Positions 33,385 to 42,781 of a DNA stretch of 64,000 bases are shown here, piece after piece; position 1 is the stretch's first letter; every line of letters starts with the position of its first letter. Both the position numbers and the translations under genes were made by a program. Origin of the DNA: Cronobacter muytjensii ATCC 51329 (lineage in GTDB: Bacteria > Pseudomonadota > Gammaproteobacteria > Enterobacterales > Enterobacteriaceae); contig NZ_CP012268.1 of the NCBI RefSeq assembly GCF_001277195.1, forward strand, positions 4,300,115 through 4,364,114. Direction: 5' to 3'. Under the pieces are notes generated by a model. That model searched no databases. It had not been told where the DNA came from and worked only from the letters and a program-made list of their open reading frames with translations.

Positions 33385-34425
33385 ATGACGATTAACTGCG
33401 CTTTTATTGGTTTTGGCAAAAGCACCACCCGCTACCATCTTCCCTACGTTTTACACCGCAAAGAGACATTTCACGTCGCGCATATTTTCCGCCGTCATCC
33501 TAAACCGGAGCTGGAAAGCCATCCGCGTTATCAGCATATTCACTTCACCAGCGTGCTGGATGACATCCTGAACGACGACTCGGTGAAGCTGGTGGTTATC
33601 TGCACCCACGCCGACAGCCATTTCGACTACGCGAAACGCGCGCTGGAAGCCGGGAAAAACGTGCTGGTGGAGAAGCCGTTCACGACAAGCGTCGCGGATG
33701 CGCGCCTGCTGCTGGATCTGGCGAAGAGCAAGGGGCTGGTGGTCACGCCGTATCAGAATCGCCGGTTCGACGCCTGCTTCCTCACCGCCCGCAAGGTGAT
33801 TGAGAGCGGCAAACTGGGCGAGATTGTCGAAATCGAAAGCCATTTCGATTACTACCGCCCGGAGGCGGAAACCAAACCGGGCCTGCCGGAGGACGGCATG
33901 TTTTTCGGACTCGGCGTGCATACGATGGATCAGATTATTTCGCTGTTTGGCCGGCCCGATCACGTCAGCTACGACATCCGCAGCCTGCGCAATAAGGCCA
34001 ACCCGGACGACACCTTTGAGGCGCAGCTGTTTTATGGCGATTTGAAAGCCATTGTGAAGACCAGCCATTACGTCAAAATCGACTACCCGAAATTTATCGT
34101 CCACGGCAAAAAGGGCTCGTTTATCAAATATGGCATCGACCAGCAGGAGACCAGCCTGAAGGCCGGGATCATGCCGGGCGAGCCGGGCTTTGCGGCGGAT
34201 GAAAGCACAGGGCGGCTGGAGTATGTCAACGAGCGGGGCGAAACGGTGCGTGAAGAGATAAAACCGGAAGTGGGCGACTATGGCCTCGTATATGACGCGC
34301 TCTATGACACCCTGGTTAACGGCGCGCCGAATTATGTCAGAGAATCTGAAGTGCTCACCAATCTGGAGATCCTCGAACGCGGTTTCGAGCAGGCGTCTCC
34401 TGCCACGGTAACCCTTGCGAAATAA
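33385..34425 (+). CDS. yhhX: Gfo/Idh/MocA family oxidoreductase YhhX
   Basis: NAD(P)-dependent oxidoreductase of 346 residues (E. coli 345). The Rossmann motif is IGFGKSTTRYHLPYV in place of a plain GxGxxG, as in E. coli, and the family EKP motif is in NVLVEKPFTTS at about residues 93-103. The substrate is unknown. It follows RyhB by 55 bp on the same strand. Confidence 0.92.
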   Translation: MTINCAFIGFGKSTTRYHLPYVLHRKETFHVAHIFRRHPKPELESHPRYQHIHFTSVLDDILNDDSVKLVVICTHADSHFDYAKRALEAGKNVLVEKPFTTSVADARLLLDLAKSKGLVVTPYQNRRFDACFLTARKVIESGKLGEIVEIESHFDYYRPEAETKPGLPEDGMFFGLGVHTMDQIISLFGRPDHVSYDIRSLRNKANPDDTFEAQLFYGDLKAIVKTSHYVKIDYPKFIVHGKKGSFIKYGIDQQETSLKAGIMPGEPGFAADESTGRLEYVNERGETVREEIKPEVGDYGLVYDALYDTLVNGAPNYVRESEVLTNLEILERGFEQASPATVTLAK

Positions 34426-34435
34426 GGGTTACCGG

Positions 34436-34480
34436 CTCCTCTGTTCTTATTCACAAAATTTGAACAGAGGAGTCAATTTT
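34436..34480 (+). terminator. Long stem-loop after yhhX
   Basis: CTCCTCTGTTC (34436-34446) is perfectly complementary to GAACAGAGGAG (34462-34472) across a 15-base AT-rich loop, then TCAATTTT. It begins 10 bp after the yhhX stop and may terminate it, though the T run is short. Confidence 0.5.
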
Positions 34481-34546
34481 CACCCTCTATGATCGCGAAC
34501 CGTTCGGGTACACACTTACCCCATCAAATCGCTAAGGGGGTACACG

Positions 34547-35242
34547 ATGATCTATTTACGCAAAGCAAATGAACGTGGCCATGCTAACCACGGCTGGCTC
34601 GATTCCTGGCACACTTTTTCTTTCGCCAACTACTACGACCCGAATTTTATGGGCTTCTCCGCCCTGCGGGTGATCAACGACGACGTCATCGACGCCGGTC
34701 AGGGCTTCGGTACGCACCCGCATAAAGATATGGAAATTCTGACCTACGTGCTGGAAGGCGCGGTAGAACATCAGGACAGCATGGGCAACAAAGAACAGGT
34801 GCCTGCCGGTGAGTTTCAGATAATGAGCGCCGGCACCGGGGTTCGCCACTCGGAATACAACCCGAGCGCCACCGAGCGTCTGCGTCTGTATCAGATCTGG
34901 ATAATCCCGTCTGAAAACGGCATCGAACCGCGTTATGAGCAGCGCCGCTTCGACGCCGCCCAGGGCCGCCAGCTGGTGTTGTCGCCGGACGCCCGCGACG
35001 GGTCGCTGAAAGTGCATCAGGATATGGAACTGTCGCGCTGGGCGCTGCCCAATGGCGAAGAGGGCGAGTACACGCCGGCTGCCGGTCGTCGCGTCTGGAT
35101 CCAGGTGGTGAAAGGCGATGTGACCATTAACGGCACCCGCGCGACCACCAGCGACGGCCTGGCTATCTGGGACGAAGCGACGCTTGCCATCCGCGCCGAC
35201 AGCGACAGCGAAATCCTGCTGTTCGATCTGCCGCCGGTCTGA
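34547..35242 (+). CDS. yhhW: Pirin family quercetin 2,3-dioxygenase YhhW
   Basis: Bicupin of 231 residues, the length of E. coli YhhW, which opens the flavonol quercetin in vitro. The metal-binding N-terminal cupin has HPHKDMEILTYVLEGAVEHQDSMG (His in HPHxDME and the later His/Glu set) and the pirin signature SAGTGVRHSEYN. The natural substrate is uncertain. It follows yhhX by about 120 bp. Confidence 0.92.
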   Translation: MIYLRKANERGHANHGWLDSWHTFSFANYYDPNFMGFSALRVINDDVIDAGQGFGTHPHKDMEILTYVLEGAVEHQDSMGNKEQVPAGEFQIMSAGTGVRHSEYNPSATERLRLYQIWIIPSENGIEPRYEQRRFDAAQGRQLVLSPDARDGSLKVHQDMELSRWALPNGEEGEYTPAAGRRVWIQVVKGDVTINGTRATTSDGLAIWDEATLAIRADSDSEILLFDLPPV

Positions 35243-35262
35243 TAATTCCTTAACCTCACTCG

Positions 35263-35293
35263 CAACCTTCCTCTAAACAGGGGAAGGTTGTTG
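35263..35293 (+). terminator. Possible terminator after yhhW
   Basis: CAACCTTCC (35263-35271) pairs with GGAAGGTTG (35282-35290) around a 10-base loop. Only TTG follows, so it is weak as a Rho-independent signal, but it separates yhhW from gntR. Confidence 0.4.
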
Positions 35294-35346
35294 CGCGTCC
35301 GTGATAAACTGGTTATTACCCATGACCTTATCCCCCCTTCAGGACG

Positions 35347-36342
35347 ATGAAAAAGAGAAGACCGGTACTTCAGGATGTGGCCGATCGCGTCGGCGTGACC
35401 AAAATGACCATCAGCCGCTATCTGCGCAACCCCGAGCAAGTCTCGCTGGCGCTGCGCAGTAAAATCGCGGCGGCGCTGGACGATCTTGGCTACATTCCCA
35501 ACCGCGCGCCGGATATTCTCTCCAACGCTACCAGCCGCGCTATTGGCGTGTTGCTGCCCTCCCTGACCAACCAGGTATTTGCCGAAGTCTTACGCGGCAT
35601 TGAAAGCGTTATCGACGCGCACGGTTATCAAACCATGCTTGCCCACTACGGCTATAAGCCGGAGCTGGAGGAAGAACGCCTGGAATCGATGCTCTCCTGG
35701 AATATTGACGGGCTGATTTTAACCGAGCGCAACCACACGCCGCGCACGCTGAAGATGATTGAAGTGGCGGGCATTCCGGTGGTGGAACTGATGGACAGCG
35801 TCTCGCCCTGCCTCGATATCGCCGTAGGGTTTGATAACTTCGACGCCGCGCGCCAGATGACGGCGGAAATTATCGCCCGCGGTCATCGTCACGTCGCGTA
35901 TCTCGGCGCGCGTCTTGACGAACGCACCATCATGAAACAGAAAGGCTACGAGCAGGCGATGCTTGACGCGGGGCTGACGCCTTACAGCGTCATGGTGGAG
36001 CACTCTTCGTCATTCTCCACCGGCAGCGAACTGCTGCGGCAGGCGCGGCGCGAATATCCGCAGCTCGACAGTATTTTCTGCACCAATGACGATCTCGCTA
36101 TCGGCGCCGCGTTCGAGTGTCAGCGCCTGGGTCTGCGTATTCCTGACGATATGGCTATCGCCGGCTTCCACGGCCACGATATCGGGCAGGTGATGGAGCC
36201 GCAGCTCGCCAGCGTGCTTACGCCGCGCGAGCGCATGGGACGCATCGGCGCGGAACGCCTGCTGGCGCGCATCCGTGGCGAAACCGTCACGCCGCAGATG
36301 CTCGATCTCGGTTTTACGCTCTCGCCGGGCGGCTCAATTTAA
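35347..36342 (+). CDS. gntR: Gluconate operon repressor GntR
   Basis: LacI-family repressor of 331 residues (E. coli GntR 331). The N-terminal helix-turn-helix reads LQDVADRVGVTKMTISRYLRNPEQVS, and the rest is a sugar-binding periplasmic-type fold that senses gluconate. It controls gntKU, gntT and the Entner-Doudoroff genes in E. coli. Its operators are visible before gntK. It stands alone, 141 bp upstream of gntK. Confidence 0.95.
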   Translation: MKKRRPVLQDVADRVGVTKMTISRYLRNPEQVSLALRSKIAAALDDLGYIPNRAPDILSNATSRAIGVLLPSLTNQVFAEVLRGIESVIDAHGYQTMLAHYGYKPELEEERLESMLSWNIDGLILTERNHTPRTLKMIEVAGIPVVELMDSVSPCLDIAVGFDNFDAARQMTAEIIARGHRHVAYLGARLDERTIMKQKGYEQAMLDAGLTPYSVMVEHSSSFSTGSELLRQARREYPQLDSIFCTNDDLAIGAAFECQRLGLRIPDDMAIAGFHGHDIGQVMEPQLASVLTPRERMGRIGAERLLARIRGETVTPQMLDLGFTLSPGGSI

Positions 36343-36348
36343 TCCCAC

Positions 36349-36370
36349 AAATTTGAGCTAGTTCACACTT
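36349..36370. promoter_or_regulatory. CRP site upstream of gntK
   Basis: The 22-bp stretch centred on GAGCTAGTTCACA begins AAAT and follows the consensus AAATGTGA-N6-TCACATTT with most positions kept. It lies about 70-90 bp before the GntR operators' downstream end, suiting cAMP-CRP activation of gntKU. Confidence 0.65.
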
Positions 36371-36421
36371 ATTCACACTGGCCTCCTGCGGAAATTGCTA
36401 ATTTTCAGTGTGAGCCAGACA

Positions 36422-36450
36422 ATGTTACCGTTAACAGTTACCCGTAACAT
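36422..36450. promoter_or_regulatory. Two overlapping GntR operators
   Basis: ATGTTACCGTTAACAG (36422-36437) and CAGTTACCCGTAACAT (36435-36450) each fit the GntR palindrome ATGTTACC(C/G)GTAACAT with few changes and share three bases. They lie 34 bp before gntK. Confidence 0.82.
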
Positions 36451-36483
36451 TATCCGTAATGCCTTTGCCAGGGGAGTTCTGCA

Positions 36484-37011
36484 ATGAGCACGACCAATCA
36501 TGATCACCACATTTATATCCTGATGGGCGTTTCCGGCAGCGGGAAATCCGTTGTCGCCAGCGAAGTCGCGCATCGTCTGAAAGCGGCGTTTCTGGATGGC
36601 GACTTTCTGCATCCGCGCCGCAACATTATGAAAATGGCGTCCGGCGATCCGCTTAATGATGATGACCGCACGCCGTGGCTACAGGCACTCAACGACGCCG
36701 CCTTCGCGATGCAACGCACCAACAAAGTGTCGCTGATCGTCTGCTCGGCGCTGAAAAAGCGCTACCGCGACATTCTGCGCAGCGGCAATCCGAATCTCTC
36801 TTTCATCTGGCTGAAAGGCGATTTTGAAGTGATCGAAAGCCGCCTGCGCGCGCGTAAAGGGCACTTCTTCAAGCCGCAAATGCTGGTGACCCAGTTCGAG
36901 GCGCTGGAAGCCCCGCAGGAAGATGAAAAAGATGTGTTGTTTGTGGATATCAACCAGTCGCTTGACGACGTTATCGACAGCACGATCGCGCTTATCAACA
37001 AAGGCCAGTAA
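36484..37011 (+). CDS. gntK: Gluconokinase GntK
   Basis: Kinase of 175 residues that phosphorylates gluconate to 6-phosphogluconate for the Entner-Doudoroff pathway. The P-loop is GVSGSGKSV (about residues 15-23), and the blocks FLDGDFLHPRRNIMKM and SALKKRYRDILR are typical. gntU starts 3 bp after its stop, forming gntKU. Confidence 0.95.
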   Translation: MSTTNHDHHIYILMGVSGSGKSVVASEVAHRLKAAFLDGDFLHPRRNIMKMASGDPLNDDDRTPWLQALNDAAFAMQRTNKVSLIVCSALKKRYRDILRSGNPNLSFIWLKGDFEVIESRLRARKGHFFKPQMLVTQFEALEAPQEDEKDVLFVDINQSLDDVIDSTIALINKGQ

Positions 37012-37014
37012 GTT

Positions 37015-38355
37015 GTGAATACATTAACCCTCGTTTTAACGGCAGTAGGGTCCGTTTTACTTCTGTTGTTTTTAGTGATGAAGGCGCGAATGCACGCCTT
37101 CGTGGCGCTGATGGTGGTGTCCATCGGTGCCGGGCTTTTCTCCGGCATGCCGCTCGATAAAATCGCCGCCACCATGGAAAAAGGCATGGGCGGCACGCTC
37201 GGTTTTCTGGCCGTCGTCGTGGCGCTGGGCGCCATGTTCGGCAAAATCCTGCATGAAACCGGCGCGGTCGACCAGATTGCGGTCAAAATGCTGAAATCGT
37301 TCGGCCATAGCCGGGCGCATTATGCGATTGGTCTTGCGGGCCTCATCTGCGCGCTGCCGCTGTTTTTCGAAGTGGCGATCGTATTGCTGATTAGCGTCGC
37401 GTTTTCGATGGCGCGCCACACCGGCACCAACCTGGTGAAGCTTGTGATCCCGCTGTTCGCAGGCGTCGCCGCCGCTGCCGCGTTCCTGCTGCCGGGGCCT
37501 GCGCCAATGCTGCTTGCCTCCCAGATGCACGCCGATTTCGGCTGGATGATTTTAATCGGGCTGTGCGCCGCCATTCCGGGCATGCTGGTGGCCGGGCCGC
37601 TGTTTGGCAATTTCATCAGCCGTTATGTGGAACTGCATATTCCTGACGATATCAGCGAACCGCATCTGGGCGAGGGCAAACTGCCGTCTTTTGGCTTTAG
37701 CCTTGCGCTGATCCTGCTGCCGCTGGTGCTGGTGGGTCTTAAAACCATCGCCGCGCGCTTTACCGAGCAGGGCTCCACGCTCTACGAATGGCTGCAGTTT
37801 ATCGGCCATCCGTTTACCGCGATTCTGGTCGCGTGCCTGGTGGCAATTTACGGTCTGGCGCGTCGTCAGGGCATGGAAAAAGAGAAGGTCATGGCGGTCT
37901 GCGGCCAGGCGCTGCAACCGGCGGGCATTATTCTGCTGGTGATTGGCGCAGGCGGCGTGTTCAAACAGGTGCTGGTGGATTCCGGCGTCGGCCCGGCGCT
38001 CGGCGCAGCGCTGACCGGCGTGGGCCTGCCGATTGCCGTCACCTGCTTTGTGCTGGCGGCGGCGGTGCGCATTATTCAGGGCTCCGCGACCGTGGCCTGT
38101 CTCACGGCCGTCGGGCTGGTGATGCCGGTTATTGAACAGCTTCACTTCTCCGGCGCGCAGCTTGCGGCGCTGTCCATTTGTATCGCGGGCGGCTCGATTG
38201 TGGTGAGCCACGTTAACGACGCCGGGTTCTGGCTGTTCGGTAAGTTTACCGGCGCCACCGAAGGGGAGACCCTGAAAACCTGGACGATGATGGAAACGCT
38301 GCTCGGCACCACCGGCGCCATTGTCGGGATGATCGCGTTTACGCTACTGTCCTGA
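37015..38355 (+). CDS. gntU: Low-affinity gluconate transporter GntU
   Basis: Gluconate:proton symporter family protein of 446 residues with about twelve to fourteen helices, almost identical to E. coli GntU (for example EKGMGGTLGFLAVVVALGA and GGSIVVSHVNDAGFWLFGKF). The start is a GTG at 37015, three bases after gntK. A shared terminator follows, facing convergent yhgN. Confidence 0.95.
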   Translation: MNTLTLVLTAVGSVLLLLFLVMKARMHAFVALMVVSIGAGLFSGMPLDKIAATMEKGMGGTLGFLAVVVALGAMFGKILHETGAVDQIAVKMLKSFGHSRAHYAIGLAGLICALPLFFEVAIVLLISVAFSMARHTGTNLVKLVIPLFAGVAAAAAFLLPGPAPMLLASQMHADFGWMILIGLCAAIPGMLVAGPLFGNFISRYVELHIPDDISEPHLGEGKLPSFGFSLALILLPLVLVGLKTIAARFTEQGSTLYEWLQFIGHPFTAILVACLVAIYGLARRQGMEKEKVMAVCGQALQPAGIILLVIGAGGVFKQVLVDSGVGPALGAALTGVGLPIAVTCFVLAAAVRIIQGSATVACLTAVGLVMPVIEQLHFSGAQLAALSICIAGGSIVVSHVNDAGFWLFGKFTGATEGETLKTWTMMETLLGTTGAIVGMIAFTLLS

Positions 38356-38430
38356 TAACGATTTCTTCGATATCACCCGGCGGTTTTTTGTCAGCCTTAA
38401 GCCTTCTCCCGGGGGCAGGGCTGACAATAA

Positions 38431-38459
38431 AAGGGCTTCCCAGTGGAAGCCCTTTTTTT
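38431..38459. terminator. Terminator between gntU and yhgN
   Basis: AAGGGCTTCC (38431-38440) pairs with GGAAGCCCTT (38444-38453), followed by TTTTTT on the plus strand and A-rich flanks that give a T run on the minus strand. It can end both converging transcripts; its end touches the yhgN stop codon. Confidence 0.88.
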
Positions 38460-39051
38460 ACCCCTTCATCCACGCCCGGATGCCGTCCAGGAACATCTGG
38501 GTGGCGAGCATCACCAGCACCAGGCCCATCAGGCGCTCCAGCGCGTTCACGCCTTTTTCGCCAAGCAGGCGCAGGAACAGCGACGACTGCAACAGGATGG
38601 CGAACGTGCCGCCCCAGGCGAGCAGCAGCGCGATAACCAGATGCCCCATCTGGTTCGGATACTGGTGCGAGAGCAGCATGAGCGTCGCGAGCAGCGTTGG
38701 GCCCGCGACCAGCGGGATCGCCAGCGGCACGATAAAGGGCTCTTCGCCCGCAGGCAGGCCGGTGCTGTTGCCCTCCTGGCTTGGGAAAATCATTTTGATA
38801 GCAATAAGGAAGAGAATAATGCCGCCGGAAATAGAGACGGTTTCCGCGCGCAGGTTCAGGAACGCGAGGATTTTCTCGCCCGCGAACAGAAAAATAAGCA
38901 TCAGCAGCAGCGCGATAAACAGCTCGCGCACCATAATCGCCCGGCGGCGTTTCGGCTCGGTATGCTTGAGCACCGACATGAAAATCGGCAGGTTGCCCAG
39001 CGGATCCATAATCAGGATCAGCAGGACGGCGGCGGAGAGAATGTCATTCAT
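38458..39051 (-). CDS. yhgN: MarC/UPF0056 family membrane protein YhgN
   Basis: Inner-membrane protein of 197 residues with six predicted helices. The start LSAAVLLILIMDPLGNLPIFMSVLKH carries the family's DPLGN motif. MarC proteins were once linked to multidrug resistance, a claim later withdrawn; the role remains unknown. Convergent with gntU and divergent from asd, as in E. coli. Confidence 0.9.
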   Translation of the reverse strand: MNDILSAAVLLILIMDPLGNLPIFMSVLKHTEPKRRRAIMVRELFIALLLMLIFLFAGEKILAFLNLRAETVSISGGIILFLIAIKMIFPSQEGNSTGLPAGEEPFIVPLAIPLVAGPTLLATLMLLSHQYPNQMGHLVIALLLAWGGTFAILLQSSLFLRLLGEKGVNALERLMGLVLVMLATQMFLDGIRAWMKG

Positions 39052-39220
39052 GAAAAGAGTCCTGATAACGGTAAACGCGACGCCTGATTAGCTCTGTTTC
39101 TGATGTTCAGACGATCATTGATTAATTTCACTTGCCACTTTAGCTGCATTTTGTATGGTGAAAGTATCTACGGGCATCTCCCGACACGCACACAAAGCAC
39201 ATCTCGCAGGAACACGGGTT

Positions 39221-40327
39221 ATGAAAAATGTTGGTTTTATCGGCTGGCGCGGTATGGTCGGCTCTGTACTCATGCAACGCATGGTGGAAGAGCGTGATTT
39301 TGACGCCATTCGTCCTGTCTTTTTCTCTACTTCCCAGCTCGGCCAGCCCGCGCCCGCTTTCGGCGCACAGGGCGGCGGCACGCTTCAGGACGCTTACGAT
39401 CTTGACGCGCTGAAGGCGCTGGACATTATCGTGACCTGCCAGGGCGGCGATTATACCAACGAAATCTATCCAAAGCTCCGTGAAAGCGGCTGGCAGGGTT
39501 ACTGGATTGACGCGGCGTCTTCACTACGCATGAAAGACGACGCCATTATTATTCTCGACCCGGTGAACCAGCATGTGATTACCGACGGCCTGAATAACGG
39601 CGTGAAGACGTTTGTCGGCGGTAACTGCACCGTCAGCCTGATGCTGATGTCGCTGGGCGGGCTGTTCGCGGAAAACCTGGTGGAGTGGGTTTCTGTCGCG
39701 ACTTATCAGGCGGCGTCCGGCGGCGGCGCGCGCCATATGCGCGAACTGCTGAACCAGATGGGCCTGTTGCAGCAGCACGTCGCGGCGGAACTGGCCGACC
39801 CGGCCTCCGCCATTCTTGATATCGAGCGGAAAGTCACTGCATTGACCCGCAGCGGCGACCTGCCGGTGGATAATTTCGGCGTACCGCTGGCGGGCGGGCT
39901 TATTCCGTGGATCGATAAACAGCTCGATAACGGCCAGAGCCGAGAAGAGTGGAAAGGCCAGGCGGAGACCAACAAAATTCTCGGCACCTCGTCGGTTATC
40001 CCGGTCGATGGCCTGTGCGTGCGCATCGGCGCGCTGCGCTGCCACAGCCAGGCGTTTACGCTGAAGCTTAAAAAAGATGTCTCGCTGTCGACTATCGAAT
40101 CGCTGCTGGCGGGCCATAACGACTGGGTGAAAGTGGTGCCAAACGACCGCGATATCACCGTGCGCGAACTGACGCCTGCGGCGGTCACTGGCACGCTCAG
40201 CACGCCGGTCGGACGCCTGCGCAAGCTTAACATGGGGCCGGAGTATCTCTCCGCGTTCACGGTCGGCGACCAGCTCCTCTGGGGGGCCGCCGAACCGCTG
40301 CGGCGTATGCTGCGTCAACTGGCTTAA
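39221..40327 (+). CDS. asd: Aspartate-semialdehyde dehydrogenase Asd
   Basis: Enzyme of 368 residues that reduces aspartyl phosphate to aspartate semialdehyde on the route to lysine, diaminopimelate, threonine and methionine. The NADP motif GWRGMVGSVLMQRM is at residues 8-21, and the catalytic cysteine is about residue 136 in FVGGNCTVSLML. The catalytic His region RIGALRCHSQAFTLKL is intact. ATG at 39221 is chosen from the E. coli start; 22 open codons upstream are not conserved. Confidence 0.96.
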   Translation: MKNVGFIGWRGMVGSVLMQRMVEERDFDAIRPVFFSTSQLGQPAPAFGAQGGGTLQDAYDLDALKALDIIVTCQGGDYTNEIYPKLRESGWQGYWIDAASSLRMKDDAIIILDPVNQHVITDGLNNGVKTFVGGNCTVSLMLMSLGGLFAENLVEWVSVATYQAASGGGARHMRELLNQMGLLQQHVAAELADPASAILDIERKVTALTRSGDLPVDNFGVPLAGGLIPWIDKQLDNGQSREEWKGQAETNKILGTSSVIPVDGLCVRIGALRCHSQAFTLKLKKDVSLSTIESLLAGHNDWVKVVPNDRDITVRELTPAAVTGTLSTPVGRLRKLNMGPEYLSAFTVGDQLLWGAAEPLRRMLRQLA

Positions 40328-40330
40328 ACA

Positions 40331-40357
40331 AAAAGAGCGCTTCGGCGCTCTTTTTTT
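40331..40357 (+). terminator. asd terminator
   Basis: GAGCGC-TTCG-GCGCTC (40335-40350) with AAAAA before and TTTTTTT after gives a textbook Rho-independent terminator with a stable tetraloop. Confidence 0.92.
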
Positions 40358-40585
40358 ATCTGCGTCACTAAAGAAAAGTCGAATGTTTCATATTTTCTGA
40401 GGGGTAACGGAATCCCCTGGCTATGCTTAACACAAGGCGGGATCTCCTCGTCATACTTCCAGGTGGAACGGCACAGCTCAAGGAATGTTTCAGGCTTTGC
40501 CCGTTCAGGTCATTAAGAGTGTCGCTACCGGACGCGCAGGCGTAAGGCTGGAATGGGGCGGCACCAAATAAACAGGATGATAACC

Positions 40586-42781
40586 ATGTCTGATCGTGTC
40601 TCAAGAGACGTGATTAATGCGCTGATCGCGGGCCATTTTTCGGATCCTTTCTCCGTTCTGGGCATGCACACCACCGAGGCCGGGATTGAAGTCCGCGCGC
40701 TGCTTCCCGACGCTACCGAAGTCTGGGTCATTGAACCTAAGACCGGGCGTAAAGTGGGCAAGCTGGAGTGTCTGGATTCTCGCGGTTTCTTCAGCGGCGT
40801 GATGCCGCGTCGTAAAAACCCATTTCGCTATCAGCTGGCCGTGATCTGGCACGGCCAGCAGAATCTGATTGATGATCCTTATCGTTTCGGGCCGCTGTTG
40901 CAGGAGCTGGATGTCTGGCTGCTGTCCGAAGGCACCCATCTGCGGCCTTATGAAACGCTCGGCGCGCACCCGGACACGATGGACGGCGTCACCGGCACGC
41001 GTTTCTCCGTCTGGGCGCCGAACGCGCAGCGCGTCTCCGTGGTGGGGCAGTTCAACTATTGGGATGGCCGCCGCCACCCGATGCGGCTGCGTAAAGAGAG
41101 CGGCATCTGGGAGTTGTTCATCCCCGGCGCGCACAACGGCCAGCTCTACAAATATGAGATGATCGACGCCAACGGTCATCTGCGCATGAAATCCGACCCG
41201 TACGCGTTTGAGGCGCAGATGCGCCCGGAAACCGCGTCGCTTATCTGCGGGCTGCCGGAAAAAATAGCGCCCAATACGGCGCGTCAGGACGCTAACCGTT
41301 TCGACGCGCCCATTTCCATTTACGAAGTGCATCTCGGCTCCTGGCGTCGTCATACCGACAACAACTTCTGGCTGAGCTACCGGGAGCTTGCCGACCAGCT
41401 GATCCCTTACGTGAAGTGGATGGGCTTTACCCATATCGAACTGCTGCCGGTGAATGAACACCCGTTTGATGGCAGCTGGGGCTATCAGCCGACCGGTCTG
41501 TACGCGCCCACCCGCCGTTTCGGCACGCGCGAAGAGTTCCGCTATTTTATCAACGCCGCGCACGCCGCCGGGCTGAACGTCATTCTCGACTGGGTGCCGG
41601 GGCATTTCCCCTCCGATGATTTCGCGCTGGCGAATTTCGACGGCACCGCGCTTTATGAGCACGGCGACCCGCGCGAAGGCTATCACCAGGACTGGAACAC
41701 GCTGATTTACAACTATGGCCGCCGCGAAGTGAGCAACTTCCTGGTGGGCAACGCGCTGTACTGGACCGAGCGTTTCGGCATCGACGCGTTGCGCGTAGAC
41801 GCCGTCGCCTCGATGATTTATCGCGACTACAGCCGCAAAGAGGGCGAGTGGATCCCAAACCAGTACGGCGGGCGTGAAAATCTCGAAGCGATGGAGTTCC
41901 TGCGCAATACCAACCGCATTATCGGCGAGCAGGTAAACGGCGCGGTGACCATGGCCGAAGAGTCCACCGATTTCCCGGGCGTCTCCCGTCCGCCGTCTGC
42001 GGGCGGTCTCGGCTTCTGGTACAAGTGGAACCTGGGCTGGATGCACGACACGCTCGACTACATGAAACTCGACCCGGTTTATCGCCAGTACCATCACCAC
42101 AAAATGACTTTCGGGATGATTTACAACTACACCGAAAACTTCGTTCTGCCGCTGTCGCATGACGAAGTGGTGCATGGCAAAAAATCGATTCTTGACCGTA
42201 TGCCCGGCGATGCCTGGCAGAAGTTTGCCAATCTGCGCGCCTATTACGCATGGATGTGGGGTTTCCCGGGCAAAAAACTGCTGTTCATGGGCAATGAGTT
42301 TGCGCAGGGGCGCGAGTGGAACCACGACGCCAGCCTCGACTGGCATCTGCTTGAAGGCGATGACAACTGGCACCACGGCGTGCAAAGACTGGTGCGGGAT
42401 CTCAATTCCACCTATCGCCACCACAAAGCCCTGCATGAACTTGATTTCGATCCCTATGGCTTCGAATGGTTGGTGGTAGAGGATAACCAGAACTCGGTAT
42501 TTATCTTCGTGCGCCGCGATTCGCAGGGGAATGAAATCATCGTCGCCAGCAACTTTACGCCGGTGGTGCGTCACAACTATCGCTTCGGTATTAACCAGCC
42601 GGGCGAGTGGAGTGAAATCCTCAATACCGACTCGCAGCACTACCATGGCAGCAACGCCGGTAACGGCGGTAAGGTGCGCAGTGAGGCTATTGCAAGCCAC
42701 GGACGCGACAATTCGCTCTCCCTCACGCTGCCGCCGCTTGCCACTATCTGGCTGGTCAGAGAGGCAGATGATGCAGCTTAA
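40586..42781 (+). CDS. glgB: 1,4-alpha-glucan branching enzyme GlgB
   Basis: Glycoside hydrolase family 13 enzyme of 731 residues (E. coli 728) that makes alpha-1,6 branches in glycogen. Two N-terminal beta domains (the CBM48 unit includes TRFSVWAPNAQRVSVVGQFNYWDG) precede the barrel. The catalytic nucleophile is the Asp in DALRVDAVASM, the acid/base Glu is in MAEESTDFPG, and LPLSHDEVVHGKKS holds the transition-state Asp. ATG at 40586 (MSDRVSRDVINALIAGHF) fits E. coli. It overlaps glgX, starting the glgBXCAP operon. Confidence 0.96.
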   Translation: MSDRVSRDVINALIAGHFSDPFSVLGMHTTEAGIEVRALLPDATEVWVIEPKTGRKVGKLECLDSRGFFSGVMPRRKNPFRYQLAVIWHGQQNLIDDPYRFGPLLQELDVWLLSEGTHLRPYETLGAHPDTMDGVTGTRFSVWAPNAQRVSVVGQFNYWDGRRHPMRLRKESGIWELFIPGAHNGQLYKYEMIDANGHLRMKSDPYAFEAQMRPETASLICGLPEKIAPNTARQDANRFDAPISIYEVHLGSWRRHTDNNFWLSYRELADQLIPYVKWMGFTHIELLPVNEHPFDGSWGYQPTGLYAPTRRFGTREEFRYFINAAHAAGLNVILDWVPGHFPSDDFALANFDGTALYEHGDPREGYHQDWNTLIYNYGRREVSNFLVGNALYWTERFGIDALRVDAVASMIYRDYSRKEGEWIPNQYGGRENLEAMEFLRNTNRIIGEQVNGAVTMAEESTDFPGVSRPPSAGGLGFWYKWNLGWMHDTLDYMKLDPVYRQYHHHKMTFGMIYNYTENFVLPLSHDEVVHGKKSILDRMPGDAWQKFANLRAYYAWMWGFPGKKLLFMGNEFAQGREWNHDASLDWHLLEGDDNWHHGVQRLVRDLNSTYRHHKALHELDFDPYGFEWLVVEDNQNSVFIFVRRDSQGNEIIVASNFTPVVRHNYRFGINQPGEWSEILNTDSQHYHGSNAGNGGKVRSEAIASHGRDNSLSLTLPPLATIWLVREADDAA

